Below, one piece after another: positions 34,742 through 42,733 of a DNA stretch of 42,733 bases. Source of the DNA: Verrucomicrobiota bacterium (GTDB taxonomy: Bacteria; Verrucomicrobiota; Verrucomicrobiia; Limisphaerales; J093). The notes below the pieces were generated by a model. That model was not told where the DNA came from and did no database searches. It saw only the letters and a program-made list of their open reading frames with translations. Position numbers and translations under genes: made by a program. The first letter of the stretch is position 1. Each line of letters begins with the position of its first letter. Location of the stretch: the NCBI GenBank assembly GCA_016871715.1, contig VHCO01000038.1, positions 1 to 42,733 on the forward strand. The letters are read 5' to 3'.

Positions 34742-37700
34742 TCACTGAGTCCGCACCGCGCGGTAGAATCTCGAACCGGCACGGCCGGCCGCCGGGTCGC
34801 GGAGGTCGGCAGCCCCACCCGTGAGAACCACAGCGTCAGTTTTGGCCCACTGCCGCAGGTCGGTCGACTGTTGGATCTCGTAGGTGCCTGGCGGACCCTC
34901 GAGCCGGAAGACGAAGGCGTCGGTCGTCTCGAAGCCGACAGCCCGGAGAACCACGGCCGGTGGCACCTCCCCTGAGACGATGACGAACTTCGAGAGGTGG
35001 CCGACCCGGGCCACGATCAGGTTCTTGGTCGTGTCCAAGCTGGCGGTGCGATCGATCCATCGGCCTTGCTCGAGGTGGAGCACCCGGAGCTGCGATTCGT
35101 TCGGGAAGTCGCCCTCCTCGAACTCGAACTGGACGTCCAGCGAGCTGGCCGGATCGAGCTGCGCCGTGGTGGTCACTTGGTAAGTCACGTGCGGTTCGCC
35201 ACGGTTCGCCGGCGGGATTTCAACCGGGCCCGGCAACAGGCGTGCGGTGGTCTGGCCCGAGGCGAGGACCGAACTGAATGTTGTGGCCACGCCGTTGCCG
35301 AGGTCGAGGCGGACGCCCTTGCCCGTGGGGGTGACGACTGGCCCCCGGTCGAGCGAACGGGCGTCGATCTTGGCCGCGTTGACGACGGCATGAACGGCAT
35401 CGACCTCCGCTTCACTGACTTGGCCTTGGCCGCGACCGAGGAGCTTGGCCACCTGATCATAAGCGGCGAGTATGGCAGCCTGGCTCAGGTTCGCGCCGGT
35501 GGGAAGGTTACGCAGGTCGCCCACGAGCAGGCCCAATTGCGCCAGCCCGTCGGCGGGCGTTCCGGTCGTTCGCAGGCTATCCAAGCGATCTGCCACTTGA
35601 CCCACCGGGTCGGGGAAGTCCTGCCCGCGTCCAGTCACGCGGAAGGTAAGCCCGCCGGCCGCCGGCCCTCTGCCAGACTTGCCCTCGAGCAGGACCGAAT
35701 AAAGGGCCGGAGGCACACCCGCCGGCACGGTGGCCCGGAGGCTGGGCCCGGCGGCATTCACCTGGAAGCCGGCCAGCGGGAGCACTTCCCCGCCGGCCAG
35801 GAGCGTGATGCCCGTGACGGCGGACAAGTCGGTGTTCGGCGCGAACCACACCTCGATGGGTGTGGCCCGGTCATTCGGGGCGCCCGGGGGGAGCACGGCG
35901 ACGGGCGTGGGCAGTGCGGCGTCGGCGACCACGGTGGGCAAGCTGATGCCGCCCACGGTCACCACGAAGGCCGCCAATCCGGGTTGCGTAAGCCGGAAGG
36001 TCTGGCGGTAGCTCCCGTCGAGGTTGTCCAGCACACCCGAAGTGGGTTCGGCCTGGCCGCCAGCGGTGATGGTCACCGAGCCCGAAAAGCCGGGTCCCAC
36101 ATAGAGCCCGCCGCTGCCGACCGGCGTGACCGTGACCACCACACCGCCTCCCGGATTCCCGGGATCTAGCCAACCCACATCGATCGGGGTCCGCCCCGGG
36201 TCCGGCGCCGAGGCAATGCCGATCGAGCGCACGCCCTCGCGCTGGAACGGTTCGCAATCTGGGGTAAGTCCTTCGGTGCGCGCCAGGAAGCTGTAGGTCC
36301 CATCGATGGGCGCGCGTGGGAACTGGCCCACGTAGTGCCCCGCAGTCTCCCCGGCCGCCAGTTCGAACGGGGCACCCTCCCCGCTACGCACCAGGTTCCC
36401 GCCGCCCACCCGGTTCTGCAGGGCCAGGTAGAGGCGTTCCCGCTCGCTCAGCACATCGCCGTCTTGTACCAGCGGGACCCGGGCCAGCTCGGCCGGCGTG
36501 ATGCCGGCGGCGGCGAGCAAGTTGCCCAGGCTCACCAACGGAACGGTCGGCGTGACGACGACGCGTGCCCCGGACACCGGGGTGCCGCCCCGTGCCTGCA
36601 CCGTGACCTCGAGCGGAACCGGATCGTTGAGCTGGAAGGGACCGCCGCCCGGGCGCTGAGGCTGTTGGAAGTTGGCGCGCAGGGTGGACTCAGCGATGAC
36701 CGAGGCGGCGTAATGCACCGTCGCCGCGCCCGGATTGCGGAGGATCATCGTCCAGCGGCCCGCGTGATCCCGGGAAGGCCCGGTGGTGAGCGGGAAGCGC
36801 ACGCTCATAAGCCGGTAGGCGGGGCGTTCGAGGAGCGTCACCCGGTCGGCAAAAGCCCCGGCGTTGGCCGCGTCGAGCTCGAGGCCCGCGGGGCTGCGCA
36901 CGGCGAGGTTCAACGTCAAGGCCGGGTTGTCCCAGGTCAGAATGAACGTGGCGTAGGCGTCCTGGCGGTTCAAGACGGCGTCCACGGTGGCGCTTTGGCC
37001 CGGCAGGAGGTCGGCCTCCGGATCCACGACCACCTCGGATTGAATGGCGCCCGCCACGGCGTTGACGAAGAACTTGTCCAGGGAGGCTGCACTCTCGGTT
37101 ACGTGAAAGAAGCCGGTCTCGGCCGGGTTGGCGTTGGCGAGCGTCTGGAGCAGCGGCACGTCGATGCCGGCATCGCCGCTGGCTCCCACGGTGCCGAAGC
37201 CCACGGAGTAAACGGTGACGTCGTTCGCGCCGAACTGGTTCAGAAACGCGGCCGCGGTCGGATCGCCCCCGGCGGTCTTCATGCCATCGGAGAAGAAGAT
37301 GAGCACCCGCCGATGGCTCGGGTTGGCCGCGGCGGTCAGGAGGTCCAAGCCGCGCTGCAGCCCGTCCCGGATGTTGGTCTTGGTGTCGGGCTCCAGATCG
37401 TCCACGGCCTCCTTGGCCTGCTCGAGGTTGCCCGCCGTCAACGCGGTCAGGTTGCCGTCTGGGCCGAAGTCGGTGGTGACGTCAGCCGAGAAGCTCACCG
37501 CGCCCAGTTCGTCGCCGGTGTCCAGGCGCATCAAATCCAGGAACAAGTTCGCCGAGTCCTTGAGGATGTCGATCTTCCGGCGGTTGCCACTCGAGACGGG
37601 CACCTCCTCGCCCATGCTCCCGCTGCGGTCCATCACCAGGACGGCGTCCACCAGGCGCGCGAGTTGGACCGAGGCGACGTTGGTCTCCTCGTGCTCGAGC

Positions 37701-40700
37701 ACAACGTCGCCGGAGTCCGCCTGGACGAGCAGAAACACGTCCGCGTCAATCAGGTCCTGAAGGGTGGTGGTGCCCGGGGGATTGCCGAGCAGGGCATCGG
37801 CCTGGGCCTGGCTGATCTGCACCGAGCTGTTCTGGTCCACGGAGGCCCCAGCGGCCAGCGGCCCGAGCGCTGCCTGGTTCGCATCCACGAGCGCCACGTC
37901 GCCGGCGTCGACGAAGAAATCGCGCGAGAGCCAAACCTGGTAGGCGAAGCCGCCGGGGGTCGCGACCGCACCGACGTTGGCGACGGTCCAGGTGAAGGCG
38001 AGCGGGGTGTTGAAGGCCGGGAGGCCGACCTTGTCACTGCACGAGGCGATGAGCTCCGGCAAATCCGGGTACGGGAAGCCGACCAGGGAGAAGTCCTGCG
38101 GGCCCTGGCGGACGTCGAAGCCGAGGACGCGGGCTTTCCAGTGGCCGACCTGGTCGAGTTGGACGTTCGCAACGAAGACCTGCTCGACGTTGTTTAGGTG
38201 ATCCTTGCCCTGGGTAGCCACCCATGCGCCATTCCCGGTCAAAGCGTTGGCGGGGATGTAGTCCACGTTGCCGGGGCCCGTGCCGGGGCCGGTGGGGGAC
38301 CACTGGGTTACGCAGCCCGCCCCTGCGATGCAGTTCGAGACGACCCAGGTGTAAGTCGGGTTGTTGATCGCCAGAATGGGCAGTTGCACCTGGATGTCCG
38401 TGCCCGGGGGCTGGGCGTTATTGGCCAGGGGATTGCCCGCCAGGTCGAGGATGGTCTGGCCCAGTTGCCAGGGGTAAAGGACCGCGCCGTTGGGATCGAC
38501 GAGTTCCAGGTCCAGGTCGTTCACCAGCAACGGGGCGGCCACCGGGTTCTGGACCGCACCCTCGACATCGTCCCAGGCCAACGTGACCCGGAGCGGTCCC
38601 ACTTGGCTGACAACGAAATCATACTCGCGGACGGCGCCCTGCTGGACGGCATCCTGGATGATGCGGTTGGGTACAGGCCGGCCGTTCTCGGTGCGGAGGT
38701 CCTGCGCCAAGGTCAGCGCGGCTTGGGCGTTGACGAACCCCCAGCCGGTGGTGAAGTCGGGGCCGGCGGTGGCCGTGGCCAGGCCATTGCCGTCGGGTTG
38801 GCCGCCGTTGTTGGCGGGGTTGCTGTCGCTGTCGATGTCGACACTGGCCTGGCCGCGGACGTTGTTGGCGACGATGTCCGTGGCCGTCTGGATGAGGAGG
38901 GCGCGGAAGGTGGAAGGCAAGGGCGGGCTGGCGTCGATGGTGGTGCCCAGCGGCGTGCTGTAGGTGTTCTGCCAGCCCTGCAGCAGCAGGGCGATGATCC
39001 CAGACACCGCCGGCGTCGCCATCGAGGTGCCGGAGGAGAAACGGTAACCATTGGCCGTGGTGCCGGTGCCGGTCGAGACGACTCGCGTGCCGGGGGCGAC
39101 GACGTCGGGCTTGAGTCGGCCGTCGTAGGTGGGGCCGAGGCTGCTGCTGGCGTTGAGGCCGTTGTCGTTGCCCAAGCCATCCACATTCGAGTCCCAGTTA
39201 CCCACCACGATCGTGTTCTTGGTTTGCTTGGTAATCGAGAAGTAGCCCACTTGGCCGTTGTTGAAGAGTTGGGTGGTGCCGACGGCGGGGCCGCCGGCGG
39301 CGGGCGACGCAGGCTTTGGGGGTTCTTGGTTCCCCGGGACGATGCCGTGGTTGCCGGCGGAGTACGCATGCGGCCGGCGCGGGATGGCCGTCCCGCCCGA
39401 GCTGCTGCCACCCCGGATATTGGCGTCTATGGTCTGATTCGCGAGGTCGTAATTGCCGTCGTAGGTGACGGACTGGGAGCGGTTGACCAGATCGAGCGAG
39501 TTGCTCTGGATGGCCGTCAGGAGGTTCGCGCCGTTGACCAGGTCACTGGACGAGACCAGGGCCGCCTGCGGCGCCATGCCGCGCCACTGGAAGGGCGCGC
39601 CGTTGTTCGGGTTGCCTCCGGCGTCGTTCAGACTGCTCTGCACCCCGCTGCCCGCGAGGGTGCCGGCCACATGCGTGCCATGAGCGGCGACCGCGTTGGG
39701 CGCGATCGTGGCCACGATGTTCAGATCGGCGTGGGTCGCATCCAGCCCCGTGTCCTGCACCCCGGCCGTGATGCCCGCCCCGGTCAGGCCGCCGTAGGTG
39801 ATGTTGGGCGGCGGGCCGGCGTTGACGGCCGCCACGTTTTGCAGCCCATTCACGTTCAGCGCCGCGCGCGAGTTGTTGTTGTCCGGCATCGAGAGCGCCG
39901 GGCCGGCGTCAATCCAACTGACTGCATCGTAACTGGCCAGGGGCCGAAGGCGGGCCGGGCCGATTGTCGCCCGCCACGCGTAGTCCGTGATCGGGCTGAA
40001 CGAAACAGCCTCCGCGCGCAGGATGGCTTGGAGGGTGGCTTGGGTCGTGTCCGGAGCGAACAGGACCGACAACTCGAGGGTGCCGTCCGGGTTCAGCACC
40101 GCGTTGGCGACCGTGCCATCCTCGGTCAAGCCCCGGAACCGCGAGTAATCCCCGACGAGGATCGGCGGGTTGATTTTGTCTTCGGGATCCAGCGGGGTGA
40201 TCCGGCGCAGGAGCGCCGCCAGGAGCGGATCGGCCAGGTTGATCCCTTTGCGAACGAGCCCGACAGAATGATATCCGGGCCGGGCCAGGTGATGTTGGCG
40301 GACGAGGCCCAATCGCTCCAACTGCTCGGCCTCGTCGCAGGTGACCGCCCGGGTCAGCGAAATAAGGGCATGCAAACCGGCCGCGGGGGTGGCCGCCAGG
40401 TTCGCCAGAAAGCCGGCCTGCAGTCCGGCACCCGGCCAGAGATCGCCACTCCGCAGCGACACCTTCTCCCGCTGAAAGGCCAGACTAAGCGCCGCGTCGA
40501 AAGGAACCGTGAGCGTGACCGTCCCTTGGGCTTGCCCGAGGCCGGCGGGATCGCTGATGACCAATCGCCAAGCCACGCCCCGTGCCAAGTCCGCCTCCGT
40601 CACCTCGTAGGAAAGTGAGAGGGGCGAGGGTCCGGTCGCACTCGCGTAGGCCGTCGTGGGATCCGGCAGTTCGGCCCGGCGCCGGCCGGTCAGTGCGAGC

Positions 40701-42103
40701 GTGAGATTCGGGCTGGTGCCCTGCCACGTGGCCTCGATTTGGATGGCGGCGGTCGTGTTGACGTTGAACAGCCGGAAGAACACCGAGTGCGGCCCGTCGA
40801 TCGCAAACGAGAAGGTGAACCGCTGCGTGGAGGGCAGGCGCACATTCGGGCTGCAAGGCGTCGGCGTGAGGGGGAGGATGCGCGTGCTGCCATCCGGCCA
40901 CCTCCCTTCGCTGACGTCCGCCTGCTGCGCCCCGTAGCCGACCTGGTCGATCACCGTCGCGCCATCCGGGGCGTAAAGGAGGAGACTCCCTCCGCTCCCC
41001 GAGAGCTTGAAATTCGTGTGCTGCTGCCGGTCCTTGCCGGAGGCAAACACGCAGTGATACCCGCCCCCCGCGATGGCCGTCCCGGCGGGCACGCGCCATT
41101 TTGTCGGCGCCGCCTTGGTGTCCGTGAGGTAACAGCCACTCAGATCCAGAGCCGTCGTGCCCCCGTTGAACAGCTCGATCCAGCCGGGCCGGTCCTTGTC
41201 CTCATCCAGCCGTCCGGTGACGTTCAGCGCCAGCCATTCGTTGAGGAAGAGATCCTTGAGCGGCGGCAATTCCACGCTGAGCGAAGCCGCCGCGCTGGTC
41301 CGCGCGCCATAGCGGTTGCTCACCACGACACGGTATTCGCCCGCGTCGGTTTGGCGGACGTTCGTGAACTTGAGGGTCGCCGTCGCCGACCCGCTAATCC
41401 GCCCGTCATCGGCCAGACTGCGGCCGTCTTTGAGCCAGCCGTAGGTCAGCGGCTCCGGCCCGGCGGCCTTCACGGTAAACGAGACACTCGCCCCGAGCAC
41501 CGTCTGCTGGTCCTCCGGCGGCGCGACGATTTGCGGTGCCCCATCCTGGTGCAGGTTGAAACTCTCGCCGCCGTGCGTCGTCTTGCTGTCCGGCGGGGCC
41601 ACCACCACCAGGGATACGCCCCGCGCCACCTCCGGGTCGGCGATCGCTTGCTGCCAGGACTTGAGCGTGCCACCGCGGTTCTCCCAAACCCGGGCCTGCC
41701 AGGCAAAGGAACTGCCGGGCGGCAAACCCGGCACGGCGACCGTCGCGGGCACCAGCAAGCCGGCCGAAGTGCCGGTCCGGAACGTCGTCGCTGCCACCGG
41801 AACAAGGCCGCTTTCGCCGCTCTTGGCCGGGCCCACCCTCAACTCCGCGGTGAATCCGGTGCCGCTGACCAGCCCCCCCGTGTAGGTCTCTTTGCCCGGC
41901 GGCCGCCCGGAATCCGTGTTGCCTTGCTTGGCAAGGTAGGGGTCGCTCTTCTCCAGCAGATAGATCGGCCAAAGAAAGGACCCCGCCGGCCCAGCGCCTT
42001 GGTTCTCGAAGGTGAGCGATAGCTGCGCCCGGGCGGCCCAGGCCACGACCGCGCTGAAAATGAGCACGAGAGTTCCCGCTGAAGAGTAACTTGCCTTTTC
42101 CAT
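34742..42103 (-). CDS. Giant exported multidomain subtilase with Ig, lamin-tail, CARDB and VWA domains
   Basis: The protein has 2453 residues. ATG 42103 opens a signal peptide (MEKASYSSAGTLVLIFSAVV, cut near ARA-QL). In order: an Ig-like domain at ~190-278; a lamin-tail domain at ~288-415 (LFLNEWLALNV to VIDQVGYGAQQ); a jelly-roll region; a peptidase S8 domain with D784 (QDTGLDATHADL), H808 (HGTHVAGT), N918 (SAGNHG) and S1027 (SSGTSMATP), all intact; a beta-barrel domain (LAWDDVEG to VNDLDLELVDPNG); CARDB at ~1350-1425; a von Willebrand A domain with MIDAS D1492 (DRSGSMGEE) and SDGMKT; Ig/filamin-like domains; and the shared C-terminal domain ending GSRFYRAVRTQ. It is an outer-surface or secreted protease, possibly adhesive. 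It is alone, and is divergent from the relic at 42180. Confidence 0.92.
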   Translation of the reverse strand: MEKASYSSAGTLVLIFSAVVAWAARAQLSLTFENQGAGPAGSFLWPIYLLEKSDPYLAKQGNTDSGRPPGKETYTGGLVSGTGFTAELRVGPAKSGESGLVPVAATTFRTGTSAGLLVPATVAVPGLPPGSSFAWQARVWENRGGTLKSWQQAIADPEVARGVSLVVVAPPDSKTTHGGESFNLHQDGAPQIVAPPEDQQTVLGASVSFTVKAAGPEPLTYGWLKDGRSLADDGRISGSATATLKFTNVRQTDAGEYRVVVSNRYGARTSAAASLSVELPPLKDLFLNEWLALNVTGRLDEDKDRPGWIELFNGGTTALDLSGCYLTDTKAAPTKWRVPAGTAIAGGGYHCVFASGKDRQQHTNFKLSGSGGSLLLYAPDGATVIDQVGYGAQQADVSEGRWPDGSTRILPLTPTPCSPNVRLPSTQRFTFSFAIDGPHSVFFRLFNVNTTAAIQIEATWQGTSPNLTLALTGRRRAELPDPTTAYASATGPSPLSLSYEVTEADLARGVAWRLVISDPAGLGQAQGTVTLTVPFDAALSLAFQREKVSLRSGDLWPGAGLQAGFLANLAATPAAGLHALISLTRAVTCDEAEQLERLGLVRQHHLARPGYHSVGLVRKGINLADPLLAALLRRITPLDPEDKINPPILVGDYSRFRGLTEDGTVANAVLNPDGTLELSVLFAPDTTQATLQAILRAEAVSFSPITDYAWRATIGPARLRPLASYDAVSWIDAGPALSMPDNNNSRAALNVNGLQNVAAVNAGPPPNITYGGLTGAGITAGVQDTGLDATHADLNIVATIAPNAVAAHGTHVAGTLAGSGVQSSLNDAGGNPNNGAPFQWRGMAPQAALVSSSDLVNGANLLTAIQSNSLDLVNRSQSVTYDGNYDLANQTIDANIRGGSSSGGTAIPRRPHAYSAGNHGIVPGNQEPPKPASPAAGGPAVGTTQLFNNGQVGYFSITKQTKNTIVVGNWDSNVDGLGNDNGLNASSSLGPTYDGRLKPDVVAPGTRVVSTGTGTTANGYRFSSGTSMATPAVSGIIALLLQGWQNTYSTPLGTTIDASPPLPSTFRALLIQTATDIVANNVRGQASVDIDSDSNPANNGGQPDGNGLATATAGPDFTTGWGFVNAQAALTLAQDLRTENGRPVPNRIIQDAVQQGAVREYDFVVSQVGPLRVTLAWDDVEGAVQNPVAAPLLVNDLDLELVDPNGAVLYPWQLGQTILDLAGNPLANNAQPPGTDIQVQLPILAINNPTYTWVVSNCIAGAGCVTQWSPTGPGTGPGNVDYIPANALTGNGAWVATQGKDHLNNVEQVFVANVQLDQVGHWKARVLGFDVRQGPQDFSLVGFPYPDLPELIASCSDKVGLPAFNTPLAFTWTVANVGAVATPGGFAYQVWLSRDFFVDAGDVALVDANQAALGPLAAGASVDQNSSVQISQAQADALLGNPPGTTTLQDLIDADVFLLVQADSGDVVLEHEETNVASVQLARLVDAVLVMDRSGSMGEEVPVSSGNRRKIDILKDSANLFLDLMRLDTGDELGAVSFSADVTTDFGPDGNLTALTAGNLEQAKEAVDDLEPDTKTNIRDGLQRGLDLLTAAANPSHRRVLIFFSDGMKTAGGDPTAAAFLNQFGANDVTVYSVGFGTVGASGDAGIDVPLLQTLANANPAETGFFHVTESAASLDKFFVNAVAGAIQSEVVVDPEADLLPGQSATVDAVLNRQDAYATFILTWDNPALTLNLAVRSPAGLELDAANAGAFADRVTLLERPAYRLMSVRFPLTTGPSRDHAGRWTMILRNPGAATVHYAASVIAESTLRANFQQPQRPGGGPFQLNDPVPLEVTVQARGGTPVSGARVVVTPTVPLVSLGNLLAAAGITPAELARVPLVQDGDVLSERERLYLALQNRVGGGNLVRSGEGAPFELAAGETAGHYVGQFPRAPIDGTYSFLARTEGLTPDCEPFQREGVRSIGIASAPDPGRTPIDVGWLDPGNPGGGVVVTVTPVGSGGLYVGPGFSGSVTITAGGQAEPTSGVLDNLDGSYRQTFRLTQPGLAAFVVTVGGISLPTVVADAALPTPVAVLPPGAPNDRATPIEVWFAPNTDLSAVTGITLLAGGEVLPLAGFQVNAAGPSLRATVPAGVPPALYSVLLEGKSGRGPAAGGLTFRVTGRGQDFPDPVGQVADRLDSLRTTGTPADGLAQLGLLVGDLRNLPTGANLSQAAILAAYDQVAKLLGRGQGQVSEAEVDAVHAVVNAAKIDARSLDRGPVVTPTGKGVRLDLGNGVATTFSSVLASGQTTARLLPGPVEIPPANRGEPHVTYQVTTTAQLDPASSLDVQFEFEEGDFPNESQLRVLHLEQGRWIDRTASLDTTKNLIVARVGHLSKFVIVSGEVPPAVVLRAVGFETTDAFVFRLEGPPGTYEIQQSTDLRQWAKTDAVVLTGGAADLRDPAAGRAGSRFYRAVRTQ

Positions 42104-42105
42104 AC

Positions 42106-42128
42106 TATGAGGGTACACGAGCCTCATA
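42106..42128. promoter_or_regulatory. Inverted repeat just upstream of the subtilase start
   Basis: TATGAGG at 42106-42112 and CCTCATA at 42122-42128 are perfect arms with a 9-bp spacer, adjoining the ATG on the minus strand. The minus-strand GAGG lies too far from the ATG for a normal ribosome site. It may be an operator or a start-masking hairpin. Confidence 0.35.
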
Positions 42129-42179
42129 ATCGCGGAGAAAAGCAAAGTCAAGCCGGAACCAGAATCCTTAGCGAGTGCC

Positions 42180-42689
42180 AACAACCTTGGCGTCACGCCG
42201 AGCCGCGAGGCTACGTTGCAGATCGTCGAGGAACCGGCGGCCGGCTGGGTGGACTTCAACATCCGCCTCACTGGCACGAGCATTGACACCAGGGTGTACG
42301 ATGTCGACGGGGTGAGAGCGCTAGCCGGCGACACCTACGAGCAGGCGCGAGCCACGGGTGGCCGGGCGGGAGCGTCCCGGGTGATCGCCCTAACGGCTCG
42401 AGGGTTGGAGGCGGCGCCTGCGGCTTTGATCGGAATGGCGTGGTTCGGGCTCAGTGCCCCGAGGCCGGCCATCGTCCGGGATGGCAGCTTTGGCGTGGTG
42501 TCCAATCGGTTCGGGTTCAACCTCGACGCAGCGAGCGGGCACGTGGTGGTGGTCGAGACCTCCACCAATCTGCAGCCGGGCAGTTGGCTGCCGCTCTGGA
42601 CCAACACGCTGAGCGCCGGTCCGCTTTACTTCAGCGATCCGCAACCCGCCACCAACGCCGCCCGGTATTACCGGGTGCGTCTCCAGTGA
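42180..42689 (+). pseudogene. C-terminal relic of an exported protein
   Basis: The frame has no proper start. It reads VDFNIRLTGTSIDTRVYDVDG then RALAGDTYEQA, a type of stretch I recall from long verrucomicrobial surface proteins, and ends with the shared C-terminal domain (VVVETSTNLQPGSWLPLW to AARYYRVRLQ). The gene's front part is missing, and the sequence between the two pieces looks scrambled. It is probably a deletion remnant. Confidence 0.6.
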
Positions 42690-42733
42690 ACCCGCGCCCT
42701 TGGCCGGAATCATGTTCCGGCAATCTCACGCGT

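Noticed and set aside
36335-40618. Two long plus-strand open frames (620 and 806 residues) opposite the subtilase gene
   Set aside because: They are antisense to a gene with intact catalytic motifs, are rich in R/G/V/A, have no recognisable domain, and are expected in GC-rich DNA.

Overview
The window is GC-rich bacterial DNA and reads like a member of the Verrucomicrobiota (Limisphaerales/Pedosphaera-like). This is inferred from four things: short pseudopilin-like proteins with an [16 protein letters not shown] segment and an alanine before the F; ECF sigma factors paired with Ser/Thr kinases that carry WD40 repeats; many exported Kelch/LVIVD beta-propeller proteins ending in a shared 'W...FFRV' domain; and dense families of palindromic intergenic repeats. 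No rRNA, tRNA, CRISPR array or conserved housekeeping gene was seen, so this is accessory DNA.

Layout. 1-746: tandem 135-bp repeats and a leader. 747-3311: exported NHL-type propeller. 3315-4757: graveyard of a Kelch gene, an ECF sigma factor and repeat relics. 4955-5530: small exported protein. 5644-12876: module A, made of a Kelch gene broken by one stop codon, a mini-pseudopilin, an ECF sigma factor, a zinc-ribbon/kinase/TM/WD40 protein and a pseudopilin. 13280-19822: two LVIVD-Kelch fusion proteins with dead toxin-antitoxin genes between them. 19945-20564: an intact Phd-VapC pair (minus strand). 20855-26779: module B, a paralogue of module A whose first two genes are reduced to fragments. 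26791-27688: a PaaX-like gene with a Cas2-like central domain, bracketed by two identical hairpins. 28121-30128: LVIVD protein with a frameshift. 30320-32752: Kelch plus SGNH-hydrolase pair. 32838-33907: a broken copy of that pair. 33892-34522: VapBC (minus). 34742-42103: a 2453-residue exported subtilase with Ig, lamin-tail, CARDB and von Willebrand A domains (minus). 42180-42689: relic of another exported protein.

How it may work together. Each sigma factor sits directly upstream of a transmembrane kinase and a pseudopilin, which suggests signal-controlled expression of an envelope or secretion apparatus. A box GTC[A/C]C-N19-TGTA[A/G] recurs upstream of both kinases and most of the exported propeller genes (one copy has TGGAA). 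It is the best candidate for a common promoter. Most exported proteins share one C-terminal domain, as if handled by one route.

The two least conventional signals are (1) a hairpin family with invariant core GATGCGACCGCATC and covarying arms, found five times, twice flanking the PaaX/Cas2-like gene and once before each complete sigma gene; and (2) a four-hairpin palindromic element that lies in frame in the N-terminal coding region of both full-length pseudopilin genes.
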